From: Natrinema sp046097095
GTDB lineage: Archaea; Halobacteriota; Halobacteria; Halobacteriales; Natrialbaceae
Direction of reading: 5' to 3'
Length of the DNA: 64,000 nucleotides
Assembly: GCF_046097095.1 (NCBI RefSeq)
Contig: NZ_CP175698.1
Span: 992,001-1,056,000, forward strand
Made by a program: the position numbers and the translations under genes. Below, one piece after another: positions 8,637 through 16,802 of this stretch. The notes beneath the pieces are model-generated. The model was not told where the DNA came from, searched no databases, and saw only the letters and a program-made list of their open reading frames with translations. The first letter of the stretch is position 1. The number at the start of each line of letters is the position of its first letter.

Positions 8637-9980
8637 ATGGCACCCCGACGACGGACCGTACTCGCGGCGGTATCGACGGCGACGGCGTCAGTGATGGCCG
8701 GCTGTTCCAACCCACTCGCCGAGGAAACGAACAACGACGACGACGGCTCGAGTACCCCCACCGATGTCACGACAGCGCTGATCGACGACATTGCGAACGA
8801 GAACTTCGAGCGGGCGAGCAAGCGGTTCGCGAAATTGGAACGTAGCAGACGCGGTGATCCCGCCCGGCTCGAGCGGCTTTGGATGGGATACACGGCCGTC
8901 AGCGGCTCGTTCGAGGAGATCGCCAACTCGAAGAAAAAGACTGAAAGCGGTCATGAGGTGGTCGATCTGACGCTCTCGTTCGACCGCGGCGACCACGACT
9001 TCCGCGCCGTCGTCGACGGGAAGTCGCGACTCATCGGCTGTGGGATCGTCGACGACTACGCCCGACCGTCGTACGTCAAACCGAACGCGATCGCCGAGCA
9101 GGATGTGACGCTTTCGGTCGCGGACTGTTCGCTGCCGGGAACCGTCGCGACGCCGACCGACGATTCTGGGGACGTTCCCGGTGTCGTCCTCGTCCACGAC
9201 GCCGGCGCGGGGACCAGAAACAACGACCGCGGCGGCACGAGGGCGTTCAAAGATCTGGCCGCGGGCCTCACCTCGAAGGGCGTCGCGACCCTGCGATACG
9301 ACAAGCGCATCCCCACCTGTGAGGTCGAACCCGGCTCGTACACCCTCGATCGCGTCACCGTCGACGACGCGCTGGTCGCCGTCGAGCGACTGCGGACCGT
9401 CGACGGTGTCGACTCCGACCGAATCGTCGTCGTCGGCCACGGCCTCGGCGGCCGCGCGGCACCGCGGATCGCCGCCCGAGACGGCAATCTCGCCGGGCTC
9501 GTCGGCCTGGCCGCGCCGGCCCGACCGTACCACGACCTGACCCTCGAGCAACTCGAGCACAAAGTCTCGGTCGGCTCCCTCAAGTGGGACGACCTGGCGA
9601 GCGTCTACGACCAGTGGACGAATCAGATCGACCGGGTCCGGTCGGGCGACTACGAGCCGACGGCGACGCTCCTCGGAAAACCCGGCGCGTTCTGGGACAG
9701 CCTCGCGGCGTACGACCACCTCGAGACCGCGGCGGGACTCGACGCGCCGGCGTACTTCCTCCAGGGCGAACGCGACTTTCAGGTCACCGCGGCCGACGAC
9801 CTCGAGCGGTGGCGCTCCGAACTCGAGGGAGGGTCCAAAACGGCGTTTGACACCTACAGCGGCCTTAATCACCTGTTCATGCCCGGCGAGGGGCCGTCGG
9901 TGGAGTTCGCCTACGCCGTTCAGAACAACGTGGCCGAGGGAGTCGTCGACGATCTCGCGGGCTGGATAACGGACCTGTAG
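8637..9980 (+). CDS. Tat lipoprotein with DUF3887-like and alpha/beta-hydrolase domains (nucleophile lost)
   Basis: The ATG at 8637 gives 447 residues starting MAPRRRTVLAAVSTATASVMAGC: a twin-arginine signal with a lipobox. An in-frame GTG at 8619 is less likely because a TATA-like element at about 8603 places transcription near 8632. Residues 40-150 resemble a DUF3887-type domain; the rest is an alpha/beta hydrolase with VVLVHDAGAG, YFLQGERDFQV (acid) and GLNHLF (histidine). The nucleophile elbow reads G267-H268-G269-L270-G271, with glycine where GxSxG needs serine, so classic esterase activity is doubtful. Confidence 0.85.
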   Translation: MAPRRRTVLAAVSTATASVMAGCSNPLAEETNNDDDGSSTPTDVTTALIDDIANENFERASKRFAKLERSRRGDPARLERLWMGYTAVSGSFEEIANSKKKTESGHEVVDLTLSFDRGDHDFRAVVDGKSRLIGCGIVDDYARPSYVKPNAIAEQDVTLSVADCSLPGTVATPTDDSGDVPGVVLVHDAGAGTRNNDRGGTRAFKDLAAGLTSKGVATLRYDKRIPTCEVEPGSYTLDRVTVDDALVAVERLRTVDGVDSDRIVVVGHGLGGRAAPRIAARDGNLAGLVGLAAPARPYHDLTLEQLEHKVSVGSLKWDDLASVYDQWTNQIDRVRSGDYEPTATLLGKPGAFWDSLAAYDHLETAAGLDAPAYFLQGERDFQVTAADDLERWRSELEGGSKTAFDTYSGLNHLFMPGEGPSVEFAYAVQNNVAEGVVDDLAGWITDL

Positions 9981-10060
9981 CCGACCCGCCGTGACGGCCG
10001 CCGGGATCCGGACGGCCGCGGGACCGAGGATTGATACGCCGGTCGTCCGACCCACATCGT

Positions 10061-10960
10061 ATGGAGACGATTCGGGTCTTGCAGGTCGACGCCTTCACCG
10101 ACGAACCGCTGACTGGGAATCCGGCCGGCGTCGTCCCGAACGCAGACGGGCTCTCGAGCGACCAGATGCAGGCGATCGCCGACGAGATGGCCGTCAGCGA
10201 GACGGCGTTTCTCCGCTCGAGCGATGCCGCCGACCGTCGACTCCGCTATTTCACGCCCGATCAGGAGGTCGATCTCTGCGGCCACGCGACAATCGGGACG
10301 TTCGCACACCTCCGCGACGAGGGCCTCGAGCCGGGACCGACCGCACTCGAGACGAACGTCGGCGTCCTCGAGATCGAGGTCGAGGATGACGGCACGGTCT
10401 GGATGACCCAGGACGAGCCGACGATCAGCGAGGTCGACGTCGGTTACGACCGCGTCGCCGACGCGTTGGGCGTCGACGCGGCCGCGCTCGAGGGGGCGAG
10501 CGCCGACCTCCCGCTGGCCGTCTCTTCGACCGGGCTGTCGTTTCTGATCGTCCCGATCACGTACCTCTCGGACGTCGGCAGCGCCGAGCCGGATATGGCC
10601 GCGATCGAAGCGCTGGCCGACGACGTCGACGCGGCCGGCGTCTACCTCTGTACCTTCGACGCGCTCGAGGCCGACTCGACGCTGCACGGCCGCACGTTCG
10701 CGCCGGGAGCCGGCGTCCCGGAAGACCCCGTCACCGGCACCGCAAGCGGGGCCGTCGGCGCGTATCTCGATCACTTCGGCGCGTTCGACGACGATCTCCC
10801 CGACGAACTCCGCCTCGAGCAGGGCCACTACGTCGATCGGCCGGGACTGGTCCGCGTTCGCCTCGACGACGTGGTGCGGGTCGGCGGCCACGGCGTGACG
10901 GCGCTCGAGGGTTCGATCGTCGTCCCCGAGGACGACGAGGACGAGATCCTCGAAGCCTGA
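10061..10960 (+). CDS. PhzF family isomerase/epimerase
   Basis: A 299-residue protein of the PhzF/diaminopimelate-epimerase-like fold. The start METIRVLQVDAFTDEPLTGNPAGVV is the family N-terminus; catalytic Glu is in SETAF (about residue 47). Further motifs are RYFTPDQEVDLCGHAT and the second-half FAPGAGVPEDPVTGTASG. Members isomerise small metabolites; only a few have known substrates, and nothing here indicates phenazine synthesis. Earlier in-frame codons upstream of 10061 lack family similarity. It stands alone, 80 bases after the hydrolase gene. Confidence 0.93.
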   Translation: METIRVLQVDAFTDEPLTGNPAGVVPNADGLSSDQMQAIADEMAVSETAFLRSSDAADRRLRYFTPDQEVDLCGHATIGTFAHLRDEGLEPGPTALETNVGVLEIEVEDDGTVWMTQDEPTISEVDVGYDRVADALGVDAAALEGASADLPLAVSSTGLSFLIVPITYLSDVGSAEPDMAAIEALADDVDAAGVYLCTFDALEADSTLHGRTFAPGAGVPEDPVTGTASGAVGAYLDHFGAFDDDLPDELRLEQGHYVDRPGLVRVRLDDVVRVGGHGVTALEGSIVVPEDDEDEILEA

Positions 10961-11107
10961 CGGCTGATTCGCGCCGGTCGGGCGAGCGCATCGTCGTCCG
11001 ATGACAGCGGTTCATCGATAGGAGCGATCGAACAGTCCGCCTGCTCCCTCGCGCGTTAGAAACTCATTCGGACGCGAGTTGCGACTTCGAGCGTCTGTTC
11101 GCAACCT

Positions 11108-11116
11108 TCTTTATTC
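11108..11116 (+). promoter_or_regulatory. TATA box of ppsA
   Basis: A CTTTATTC-like element lies 25-32 bases before the ATG at 11141. It places transcription start near 11136 and makes the upstream in-frame GTG (11123) untranscribed, which decides the ppsA start. Confidence 0.4.
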
Positions 11117-11140
11117 GGTCCAGTGACCACGCACCTAGAG

Positions 11141-13483
11141 ATGGCTGTACTCTGGCTGGACGAGATCAGTGCCGGCGACCTCGAGAAGGTCGGCGGCAAA
11201 GGCGCCTCTTTGGGCGAGTTAACGGGCGCTGGGCTGCCCGTCCCCCCGGGATTCGTCGTCACCGCCGGGACCTATCGATCGTTCATCGAAGAAGCCGAAA
11301 TCGACGAGGAACTGTTCGCCGCCGTCGACGTCGACGTCGACGACTCGGCCGCCCTGGCCGACGCGGCCAACCGCGCACAGGAACTCATCCTCGAGACTCC
11401 ATTCCCCGACGAGTTGCGCGACGAGATCCTCGCGAGCTACCGCGAGGTCGGCGACGGCGAAGCCTTCGTCGCGGTGCGCTCGTCGGCGACCGCCGAGGAC
11501 CTCCCCGACGCCTCCTTCGCCGGCCAACAGGAGACGTTCCTCAACGTCACCGAGGAAGACCTCCTCGATCGCGTCCGCGAGTGCTGGGCCTCGCTGTTCA
11601 CCCAGCGGGCGATCTACTACCGTCAGGAGCAGGGCTTCGACCACTCCGCCGTGAATATCGCGGTCGTCGTCCAGCAGATGGTCGACGCCGAGAAATCCGG
11701 CGTGATGTTCACGAGCCATCCCTCGACGGGCGATCCGACGATGATCATCGAGGCCGCCTGGGGACTGGGTGAAGCCGTCGTCTCCGGTGCCGTCTCCCCG
11801 GACAATTACGTCGTCGAGCGCGCCGATCGCTCGGTCGACGTCACCGTCGCCGAAAAGAAGGTGATGCACGAAAAGGACGAGGAGACCGGCCAGACCGTCG
11901 AGCGCGAAGTTCCCGAGGACAAGCGCACCGAACGCGTGATCTCCGACGACGAAATCGACGCGCTGATGGACTTAGGCGAACGCGTCGAGGACCACTACGA
12001 CGAACCTCAGGACGTCGAGTGGGCCATCGTCGACGGAGCGGTCTACATGCTCCAGTCTCGGCCGATCACCACGATCGACGAAGGCGGAAACGACGCCGCC
12101 GAGGCGACCGGCAGCGTCGACGCCGCGAAGGGCCTAACCGACGGCAGCGGCGTCCAGACCGCCGACGGCGCCAACGGTGCCACGTCCGGCTCGAGCGGCT
12201 CGAGTTCGGGGGAGGTAATCGTCGACGGGTTGGGCTCGAGTCCGGGGACGGTCAGCGGGCCTGCGCGGATCGTTACCAAGCTCGACGATCTGGCGAAAGT
12301 CGGCGAGGGCGACATCATCGTCACCGAGATGACGATGCCCGATATGGTGCCCGCGATGAAACGCGCCTCGGGGATCATCACCGACGAGGGCGGGATGACC
12401 AGCCACGCCGCCATCGTCTCCCGAGAACTGGGCGTCCCCGCCATCGTCGGCACCACCAACGCCACGACCGTCTTGGAGGACGGCCAGGTCGTCACCCTCG
12501 ACGGCGACAAAGGCGCCGTCCTTGAGGGAACCGAAGTCGAACCCGACGAGGAAACCGAACCCGTCGAGGAGGTCCGTCCGCAGTCGCCGGTCAAGCCGAT
12601 GACCGCCACCGAGGTCAAGGTCAACGTCTCGATTCCCGAAGCCGCCGAACGTGCGGCTGCGACCGGCGCGGACGGCGTCGGCCTCCTGCGAACGGAGCAC
12701 ATGATCCTCTCGCTGAACCAGACGCCCGCCAACTACATCGAGGAGAACGGCGAGGACGCCTACATCACGGAACTCGTCGACGGCATCCGCGGCGTCGCTG
12801 ACGAGTTCTATCCCCGCCCCGTCCGCGTGCGAACGCTGGACGCCCCCACCGACGAGTTCCGCCAGCTCGAGGGCGGTGCCGACGAACCCGAGGAACACAA
12901 CCCGATGCTGGGCTACCGCGGCATCCGGCGCTCGCTCGACCGACCCGACGTCTTCGCCCACGAACTCGAGGCGTTCCGGCGGCTCTACGAGATGGGCTAC
13001 GACAACGTCGAAATCATGCTCCCGCTGGTCAATGACGCCGAAGACGTCTATCGAGCGAAAGAGCTGATGAAAGAAGCCGGGATCGACCCCGAGAAACGCA
13101 AGTGGGGCGCAATGATCGAAACGCCGGCGGCCGCGCTCTCGGTCGAGGAGATGGCCCAGGCGGGCATCGACTTCGCCTCGTTCGGCACGAACGATCTCAC
13201 CCAGTACACGCTCGCCGTGGATCGGAACAACGAGAACGTCGCCGGCCGCTTCGACGAACTCCACCCGGCGGTCCTGCGGCTGATCGGCGACGTCATTGAA
13301 ACCTGCCGTGACCACGACGTCGACACGAGCATCTGTGGCCAGGCGGGTTCCAAGCCGGAGATGGTCCAGTTCCTGGTCAACGAGGGGATCGGCTCGATCT
13401 CCGCGAACATCGACGCCGTCCGCGACGTCCAGCACGAAGTCAAGCGCGTCGAACAGAAGCTCCTGCTCGACTCGGTTCGCTGA
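11141..13483 (+). CDS. ppsA: Phosphoenolpyruvate synthase
   Basis: 780 residues converting pyruvate and ATP to PEP, AMP and phosphate for gluconeogenesis. Domain order: N-terminal ATP/pyruvate-binding domain (GGKGASLGELTGAGLPVPPGF, residues 18-38; SSATAEDLPDASFAGQQETF), mobile phosphohistidine domain (GGMTSHAAIVSRELGVPAIVG, phospho-His422), and C-terminal PEP barrel with FGTNDLTQYTL and ICGQAGS (catalytic Cys732). Between the first two domains, about residues 318-362, is a low-complexity Gly/Ser/Asp/Ala linker. The ATG at 11141 gives the family N-terminus MAVLWLDEIS. Confidence 0.96.
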   Translation: MAVLWLDEISAGDLEKVGGKGASLGELTGAGLPVPPGFVVTAGTYRSFIEEAEIDEELFAAVDVDVDDSAALADAANRAQELILETPFPDELRDEILASYREVGDGEAFVAVRSSATAEDLPDASFAGQQETFLNVTEEDLLDRVRECWASLFTQRAIYYRQEQGFDHSAVNIAVVVQQMVDAEKSGVMFTSHPSTGDPTMIIEAAWGLGEAVVSGAVSPDNYVVERADRSVDVTVAEKKVMHEKDEETGQTVEREVPEDKRTERVISDDEIDALMDLGERVEDHYDEPQDVEWAIVDGAVYMLQSRPITTIDEGGNDAAEATGSVDAAKGLTDGSGVQTADGANGATSGSSGSSSGEVIVDGLGSSPGTVSGPARIVTKLDDLAKVGEGDIIVTEMTMPDMVPAMKRASGIITDEGGMTSHAAIVSRELGVPAIVGTTNATTVLEDGQVVTLDGDKGAVLEGTEVEPDEETEPVEEVRPQSPVKPMTATEVKVNVSIPEAAERAAATGADGVGLLRTEHMILSLNQTPANYIEENGEDAYITELVDGIRGVADEFYPRPVRVRTLDAPTDEFRQLEGGADEPEEHNPMLGYRGIRRSLDRPDVFAHELEAFRRLYEMGYDNVEIMLPLVNDAEDVYRAKELMKEAGIDPEKRKWGAMIETPAAALSVEEMAQAGIDFASFGTNDLTQYTLAVDRNNENVAGRFDELHPAVLRLIGDVIETCRDHDVDTSICGQAGSKPEMVQFLVNEGIGSISANIDAVRDVQHEVKRVEQKLLLDSVR

Positions 13484-13518
13484 CGGCGACGTCTCCGACG
13501 CGTCGATTGTTCTCGCTC

Positions 13519-13728
13519 TCACCACGCGTAGGCCTGCCCGGCGGACCAGAGGAAGACGATCCCGATCGCTACTGCGGCAAGCGCGATTCCGAGTCCGATA
13601 AGCCGCAGCGCGTCGGTCATCAGTTCCGGATACTCCGGCTGGGGCTCGAGGTTCGCTATGAGCACGTAGATGAACGCGCCGACCCCGACGGAGCACAGCC
13701 CGAACGTCGCCGTCGCAGCCCAGGTCAT
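13519..13728 (-). CDS. Small two-helix membrane protein
   Basis: 69 residues beginning MTWAATATFGLCSVGVGAF. Two hydrophobic helices (about residues 5-25 and 42-64) flank a short polar loop with NLEPQPEYPELM. No function recognised. It lies convergent to ppsA, 35 bases after its stop, and divergent from the gene at 13807. An upstream in-frame start at 13806 would add an arginine-rich stretch unlike the rest and is rejected. Confidence 0.6.
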   Translation of the reverse strand: MTWAATATFGLCSVGVGAFIYVLIANLEPQPEYPELMTDALRLIGLGIALAAVAIGIVFLWSAGQAYAW

Positions 13729-13806
13729 GGTTCCCGTGGAACGGCCGTCCCCGTATACGCTGCGGCCAGGGAAAGGTCCATGACAACGGGCAACCTTCGT
13801 TGACAT

Positions 13807-14445
13807 ATGGGCGACCGTTCGGACGAGGTGACCGAAAGCCGGAACCGGGACGGCCGCGGTACCGACGACCTCCTCGAGGAGACCGACCGGCTCCTCTCGG
13901 ACTCCGGCGTCGGCGCGGGCGAAGCGTCCCCTGAGAACGCATCGGACCGGCCGAACTCGTCCGACGAGTTCGCCGGTCCGGATCTCGATACCGACCGCGA
14001 GCGCAAGGGGGACGCCAACCGCGGCCCCGACGCCGACGGCAGTTCGTCGCGGTTCGCGCCGTCGTCGCTGCTCTCATCAGTGACATCGCGACTCTCGCTC
14101 GGCCGGTACTTTTCGCCGAAGGCGTTCCTCGCGCTCGTCCTCGTCGTCGGTGCCGGTCTGCTGGCCGGTGATACCGTGTTGCCGATCGCCGGCCGCGTGA
14201 TCGGGATGGGCGCGGTCGCGTTCCTCGTCGGCCTGATCACGTCGAAGCGCCGCTACCTCGAGGTGAGCGCCGCCGGCGTCTCGGTCGGCGGCGTCGCGGC
14301 GGTGTTGAACTACGCCGTTCTCATCGCGGCCGGCTCTGCCGGATCGGTGGTTGCGATCGGGGCGGCCGTCGGACTGCTCACGTCGCTCGTAGCCTACTAC
14401 TTCGGTCGCGACCTGCGCAACGGGCTCTCGAGGGACATCGGCTGA
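13807..14445 (+). CDS. Haloarchaeal membrane protein, acidic N-terminus
   Basis: 212 residues. The first 85-90 are hydrophilic, acidic and low in complexity (Asp, Glu, Ser, Gly), probably disordered in the cytoplasm. From about residue 100 come three to four hydrophobic helices (ALVLVVGAGLLAGDTVLPIAG and AAVGLLTSLVAYYFGRDL among them). I do not recognise a functional family. It ends one base before the stop of the convergent HTH gene, so the two transcripts overlap at their 3' ends. Confidence 0.75.
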   Translation: MGDRSDEVTESRNRDGRGTDDLLEETDRLLSDSGVGAGEASPENASDRPNSSDEFAGPDLDTDRERKGDANRGPDADGSSSRFAPSSLLSSVTSRLSLGRYFSPKAFLALVLVVGAGLLAGDTVLPIAGRVIGMGAVAFLVGLITSKRRYLEVSAAGVSVGGVAAVLNYAVLIAAGSAGSVVAIGAAVGLLTSLVAYYFGRDLRNGLSRDIG

Positions 14446-14446
14446 C

Positions 14447-15106
14447 TCAGCCGTTCGTCGTCAGCTCCCAGCCCCGCTCGGTTCGGCGGACGACGCCGTT
14501 GTCGGCCATCACCTCGAGCAAGTCGGCGACGACGTTTCGCGGGGCTTCGATATCGTCGCTGAGTTCGTCGACCGATTTCGGCTCCGAGCGGATGCTCGCG
14601 AGCAGGTCGGCGTAGATTCGGCTTTCCGAACCGGCACCGACGTTGTCCGAGATCTGCTCGAGGACGTTATAGAGCCGCCCCTGAACCCACCGCTGGGCCA
14701 GCGAGAGTTCGTTCTCGAGCCGTTCGAGATCCTCTAAGGCGGCAAGCAACTCGTCTAGATCGTCCGCGTCGTCCCACGCGACGTCGAGAGTGAGATGGCG
14801 ACACGTCGTGATATCGAAGCTGTTGTTGGCCGGATACGCGCTCTTGCTCGCAAAGCCGTACGGCGAGACGGTGACCTCGAGCCGGACGTTTCGGGCGATA
14901 TGAAAGTACTTCCGCCGCTGATCGTCGACGCGGCTCTCGATCAGCCCCGCCTCCTCGAGCTTTCGCAGGTGTTCGATGACGGCCTTGGGACTCACGCCGA
15001 GGTAGTCGGAAATTTCGGTGACGTAGCAGGGTTTACGAGCGAGCAGCCGAAGGATTCGCCTCCTGTTTTCGTTGCCAAGTAGATCCAACAACGCGGCAGA
15101 GTCCAT
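14447..15106 (-). CDS. ArsR-like winged-helix transcriptional regulator
   Basis: 219 residues. Residues 1-75 form a winged helix: MDSAALLDLLGNENRRRILRLL, then CYVTEISDYLGVSPKAVIEHLRKLEEAGLI as the recognition part and a wing ending RKYFHI. The remainder has a mixed alpha/beta region and a second possible helix-turn-helix near the C-terminus (SVDELSDDIEAPRNVVADLLEVM). The ATG at 15106 is chosen because upstream codons lack family character. Target genes are unknown; the neighbour upstream encodes a secreted repeat protein on the same strand. Confidence 0.82.
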   Translation of the reverse strand: MDSAALLDLLGNENRRRILRLLARKPCYVTEISDYLGVSPKAVIEHLRKLEEAGLIESRVDDQRRKYFHIARNVRLEVTVSPYGFASKSAYPANNSFDITTCRHLTLDVAWDDADDLDELLAALEDLERLENELSLAQRWVQGRLYNVLEQISDNVGAGSESRIYADLLASIRSEPKSVDELSDDIEAPRNVVADLLEVMADNGVVRRTERGWELTTNG

Positions 15107-15192
15107 CGGCGAGGGGTTAGTGACCGTCGCTGAAAAGCGTGTCTGCTCGCCGGGCACGACGTGTCAACGGCGACCGACTCGGACCCGACGAG

Positions 15193-16026
15193 TTAGTTTC
15201 CGGGACCGCCCGCGCCGGCTCCGGTCCCGCCGTTGCCATTTCCAGGGTCAGCGGGCGGCGTGCCCGGTGATCGGCCGTTCTGGCCGTTTCCCTGGTTACC
15301 GTTCTGGCCGTTTCCCTGGTTACCGTTCTGGCCGTTTCCCTGGTTACCGTTCTGGCCGTTTCCCTGGTTACCGTTCTGGCCGTTTCCCTGGTTACCGTTC
15401 TGGCCGTTTCCGGGCGTGCTACTCGGGGGCCCATGGGCGTCCGGCGGACCGGCACCGTCGGGCGGGCCGTTGCGTTTGGAGAGCCCGCGAGCGACCGCTG
15501 CAGCGCCGGGGCCGGCATTCGAAGCGGTGTTCTTCCGCATCGTCGCTGCGGTGTTGCGAAGTTCCGCGAGGCGGTCCTCGCTGACGCCGACCTCGGCGGC
15601 GCGGCGTTCGGTTCGCTCGATCGACCGCTCGAGGCTGGCGATTTCGACCGTCAGCTTCGCCATTCGAGCGCGGTACTCACCTCGCGAGAGTTTCTCGCTC
15701 TGGTTTCGGAGTTCGGCACGGTCGGCTTTCAGCCCGTCCAACTGGGCCTCGAGCGTCGCCGTTCGATCACGAACGACCTCGGCTCGACTCTCGTTGTCCG
15801 CCGTTTCGTAGGCGGCGTCGAACATGCCGGTTTCGACTGCGTTCTTGGTATCGGCTGCGCTCGCTTGCATCAGCGTCCCGACGGACGCGTTCGTCGTTGC
15901 CGTCTCGGACTGGCCGGTTTCAGCCGCGGTAAACGAACTCACGACTGCACCGCTTGCAAGCGGCGCGACCGTGAGGCCGACGACGGCGAGGGCCACGAGG
16001 ACGGCAACCGACCGGGTGGTGGTCAT
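15193..16026 (-). CDS. Secreted coiled-coil protein with Gly-Asn-Gln repeats
   Basis: 277 residues. Residues 1-26 are a Sec-type signal peptide ending LASGA. Residues 75-165 are charged and helical, probably coiled coil (QLDGLKADRAELRNQSEKLS, ASLERSIERTERRAAEVG). From about 185 the protein is rich in Gly, Pro and Asn, with five copies of GNGQNGNQ plus a partial sixth. No PGF-CTERM anchor or lipobox is seen, so it may be released. A TATA-like element at 16040-16052 on the minus strand fits a leaderless start. Function unknown. Confidence 0.8.
   Translation of the reverse strand: MTTTRSVAVLVALAVVGLTVAPLASGAVVSSFTAAETGQSETATTNASVGTLMQASAADTKNAVETGMFDAAYETADNESRAEVVRDRTATLEAQLDGLKADRAELRNQSEKLSRGEYRARMAKLTVEIASLERSIERTERRAAEVGVSEDRLAELRNTAATMRKNTASNAGPGAAAVARGLSKRNGPPDGAGPPDAHGPPSSTPGNGQNGNQGNGQNGNQGNGQNGNQGNGQNGNQGNGQNGNQGNGQNGRSPGTPPADPGNGNGGTGAGAGGPGN
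15277..15411 (-). repeat. 24-bp perfect tandem repeat inside the secreted-protein gene
   Basis: Five identical 24-base units (15277-15300, 15301-15324, 15325-15348, 15349-15372, 15373-15396) plus 15 bases of a sixth. Each unit encodes eight residues, GNGQNGNQ on the minus strand. Identity at the DNA level, including third positions, points to recent slippage rather than old duplication. Confidence 0.95.
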
Positions 16027-16392
16027 TAGTTAGTTGTCCGACCGAATATACTAAAAAGACGGACCTTCGTTCGTACCGTTTAATCGTCCCAAGCAGTGGC
16101 TGAAATTCGTTTTGAGCGTTCAAGGCGTCCGCAATTCTCGTCACGACGGGTCGTCGACGCCGAAAAACCGCCTCGATTTCGGGCGATTGTTCGAACCGTT
16201 TCGTCCGGTTCTCGTCTCGTCAATCGCGGCCTACACACCGTCGAATCGCCGAAAAACCGGTCTGATGTCAGAGAGATTGCGCCGTCGGCCCGGAGGCCGA
16301 GCCGACGACGCCGCGGCGACCGGTCTGATAGCACGCCGGTTTAAACCTATCCGGAAACAGTTATGTTTGTTCGAACCGTGGTACTAATTAGC
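16027..16392. other. Divergent intergenic region
   Basis: 366 bases between two divergent genes. The left edge holds a TATA-like element for the secreted repeat protein (minus strand); an AT-rich stretch at 16340-16390 should hold the promoter for the gene at 16393. No codon-bias-supported gene or RNA is seen between them. Confidence 0.55.
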
Positions 16393-16785
16393 ATGTTCGA
16401 GGTCTTTTCCCGAAGCTACTATCTCGGACGCCTCTACGTGACCCCGACCGACGGGAACCACCCAGTCATGCACGACGAACAACACGAGCGCATCAACGAG
16501 GAGGTGTACGCGACTGGCGACGGCCTCGAGCGCCTCGATACCCCGCTGGTCATGAAACTCGAGACCCGGCACTTCCCCGTCCACGGCGCGGCGGACGTGC
16601 CGACGAACACGCTCGCGCTGCCCGAATCGATGCTCGAGGGGACCGATGTTCGAAACCCGCCCTCGCTCCGAGAGGTGTTCCTCGCGCGTCGCGAGCGGGC
16701 GCGACAACTGCTCGCGTTCACCGGTGACTGGCGACCCGAACGCGACGGATCGCCCGACGACGGCCACCCTACCGCCGGAACCTAG
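16393..16785 (+). CDS. Haloarchaeal conserved protein (DUF5802-like)
   Basis: 130 residues beginning MFEVFSRSYYLGRLYVTP, which resembles a short soluble family (DUF5802) restricted to haloarchaea; the DUF number is from memory. It has no signal peptide or membrane segment; it contains KLETRHFPVHGAADVPTNTL and a basic stretch VFLARRERARQLL before an acidic tail. The ATG at 16393 starts the conserved part. The Vms1-like gene starts 18 bases after its stop, so the two are probably cotranscribed. Function unknown. Confidence 0.8.
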   Translation: MFEVFSRSYYLGRLYVTPTDGNHPVMHDEQHERINEEVYATGDGLERLDTPLVMKLETRHFPVHGAADVPTNTLALPESMLEGTDVRNPPSLREVFLARRERARQLLAFTGDWRPERDGSPDDGHPTAGT

Positions 16786-16802
16786 AAGTAGGTTCGCTTC
16801 CC

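Noticed and set aside
8688..10055. 455-codon open frame antisense to the lipoprotein hydrolase gene
   Set aside because: The plus-strand gene has a signal peptide, lipobox and hydrolase fold; the reverse product has no family character.
15277..15411. Possible CRISPR array from regular 24-base units
   Set aside because: Units are contiguous without spacers and encode an in-frame peptide repeat in a secreted protein.
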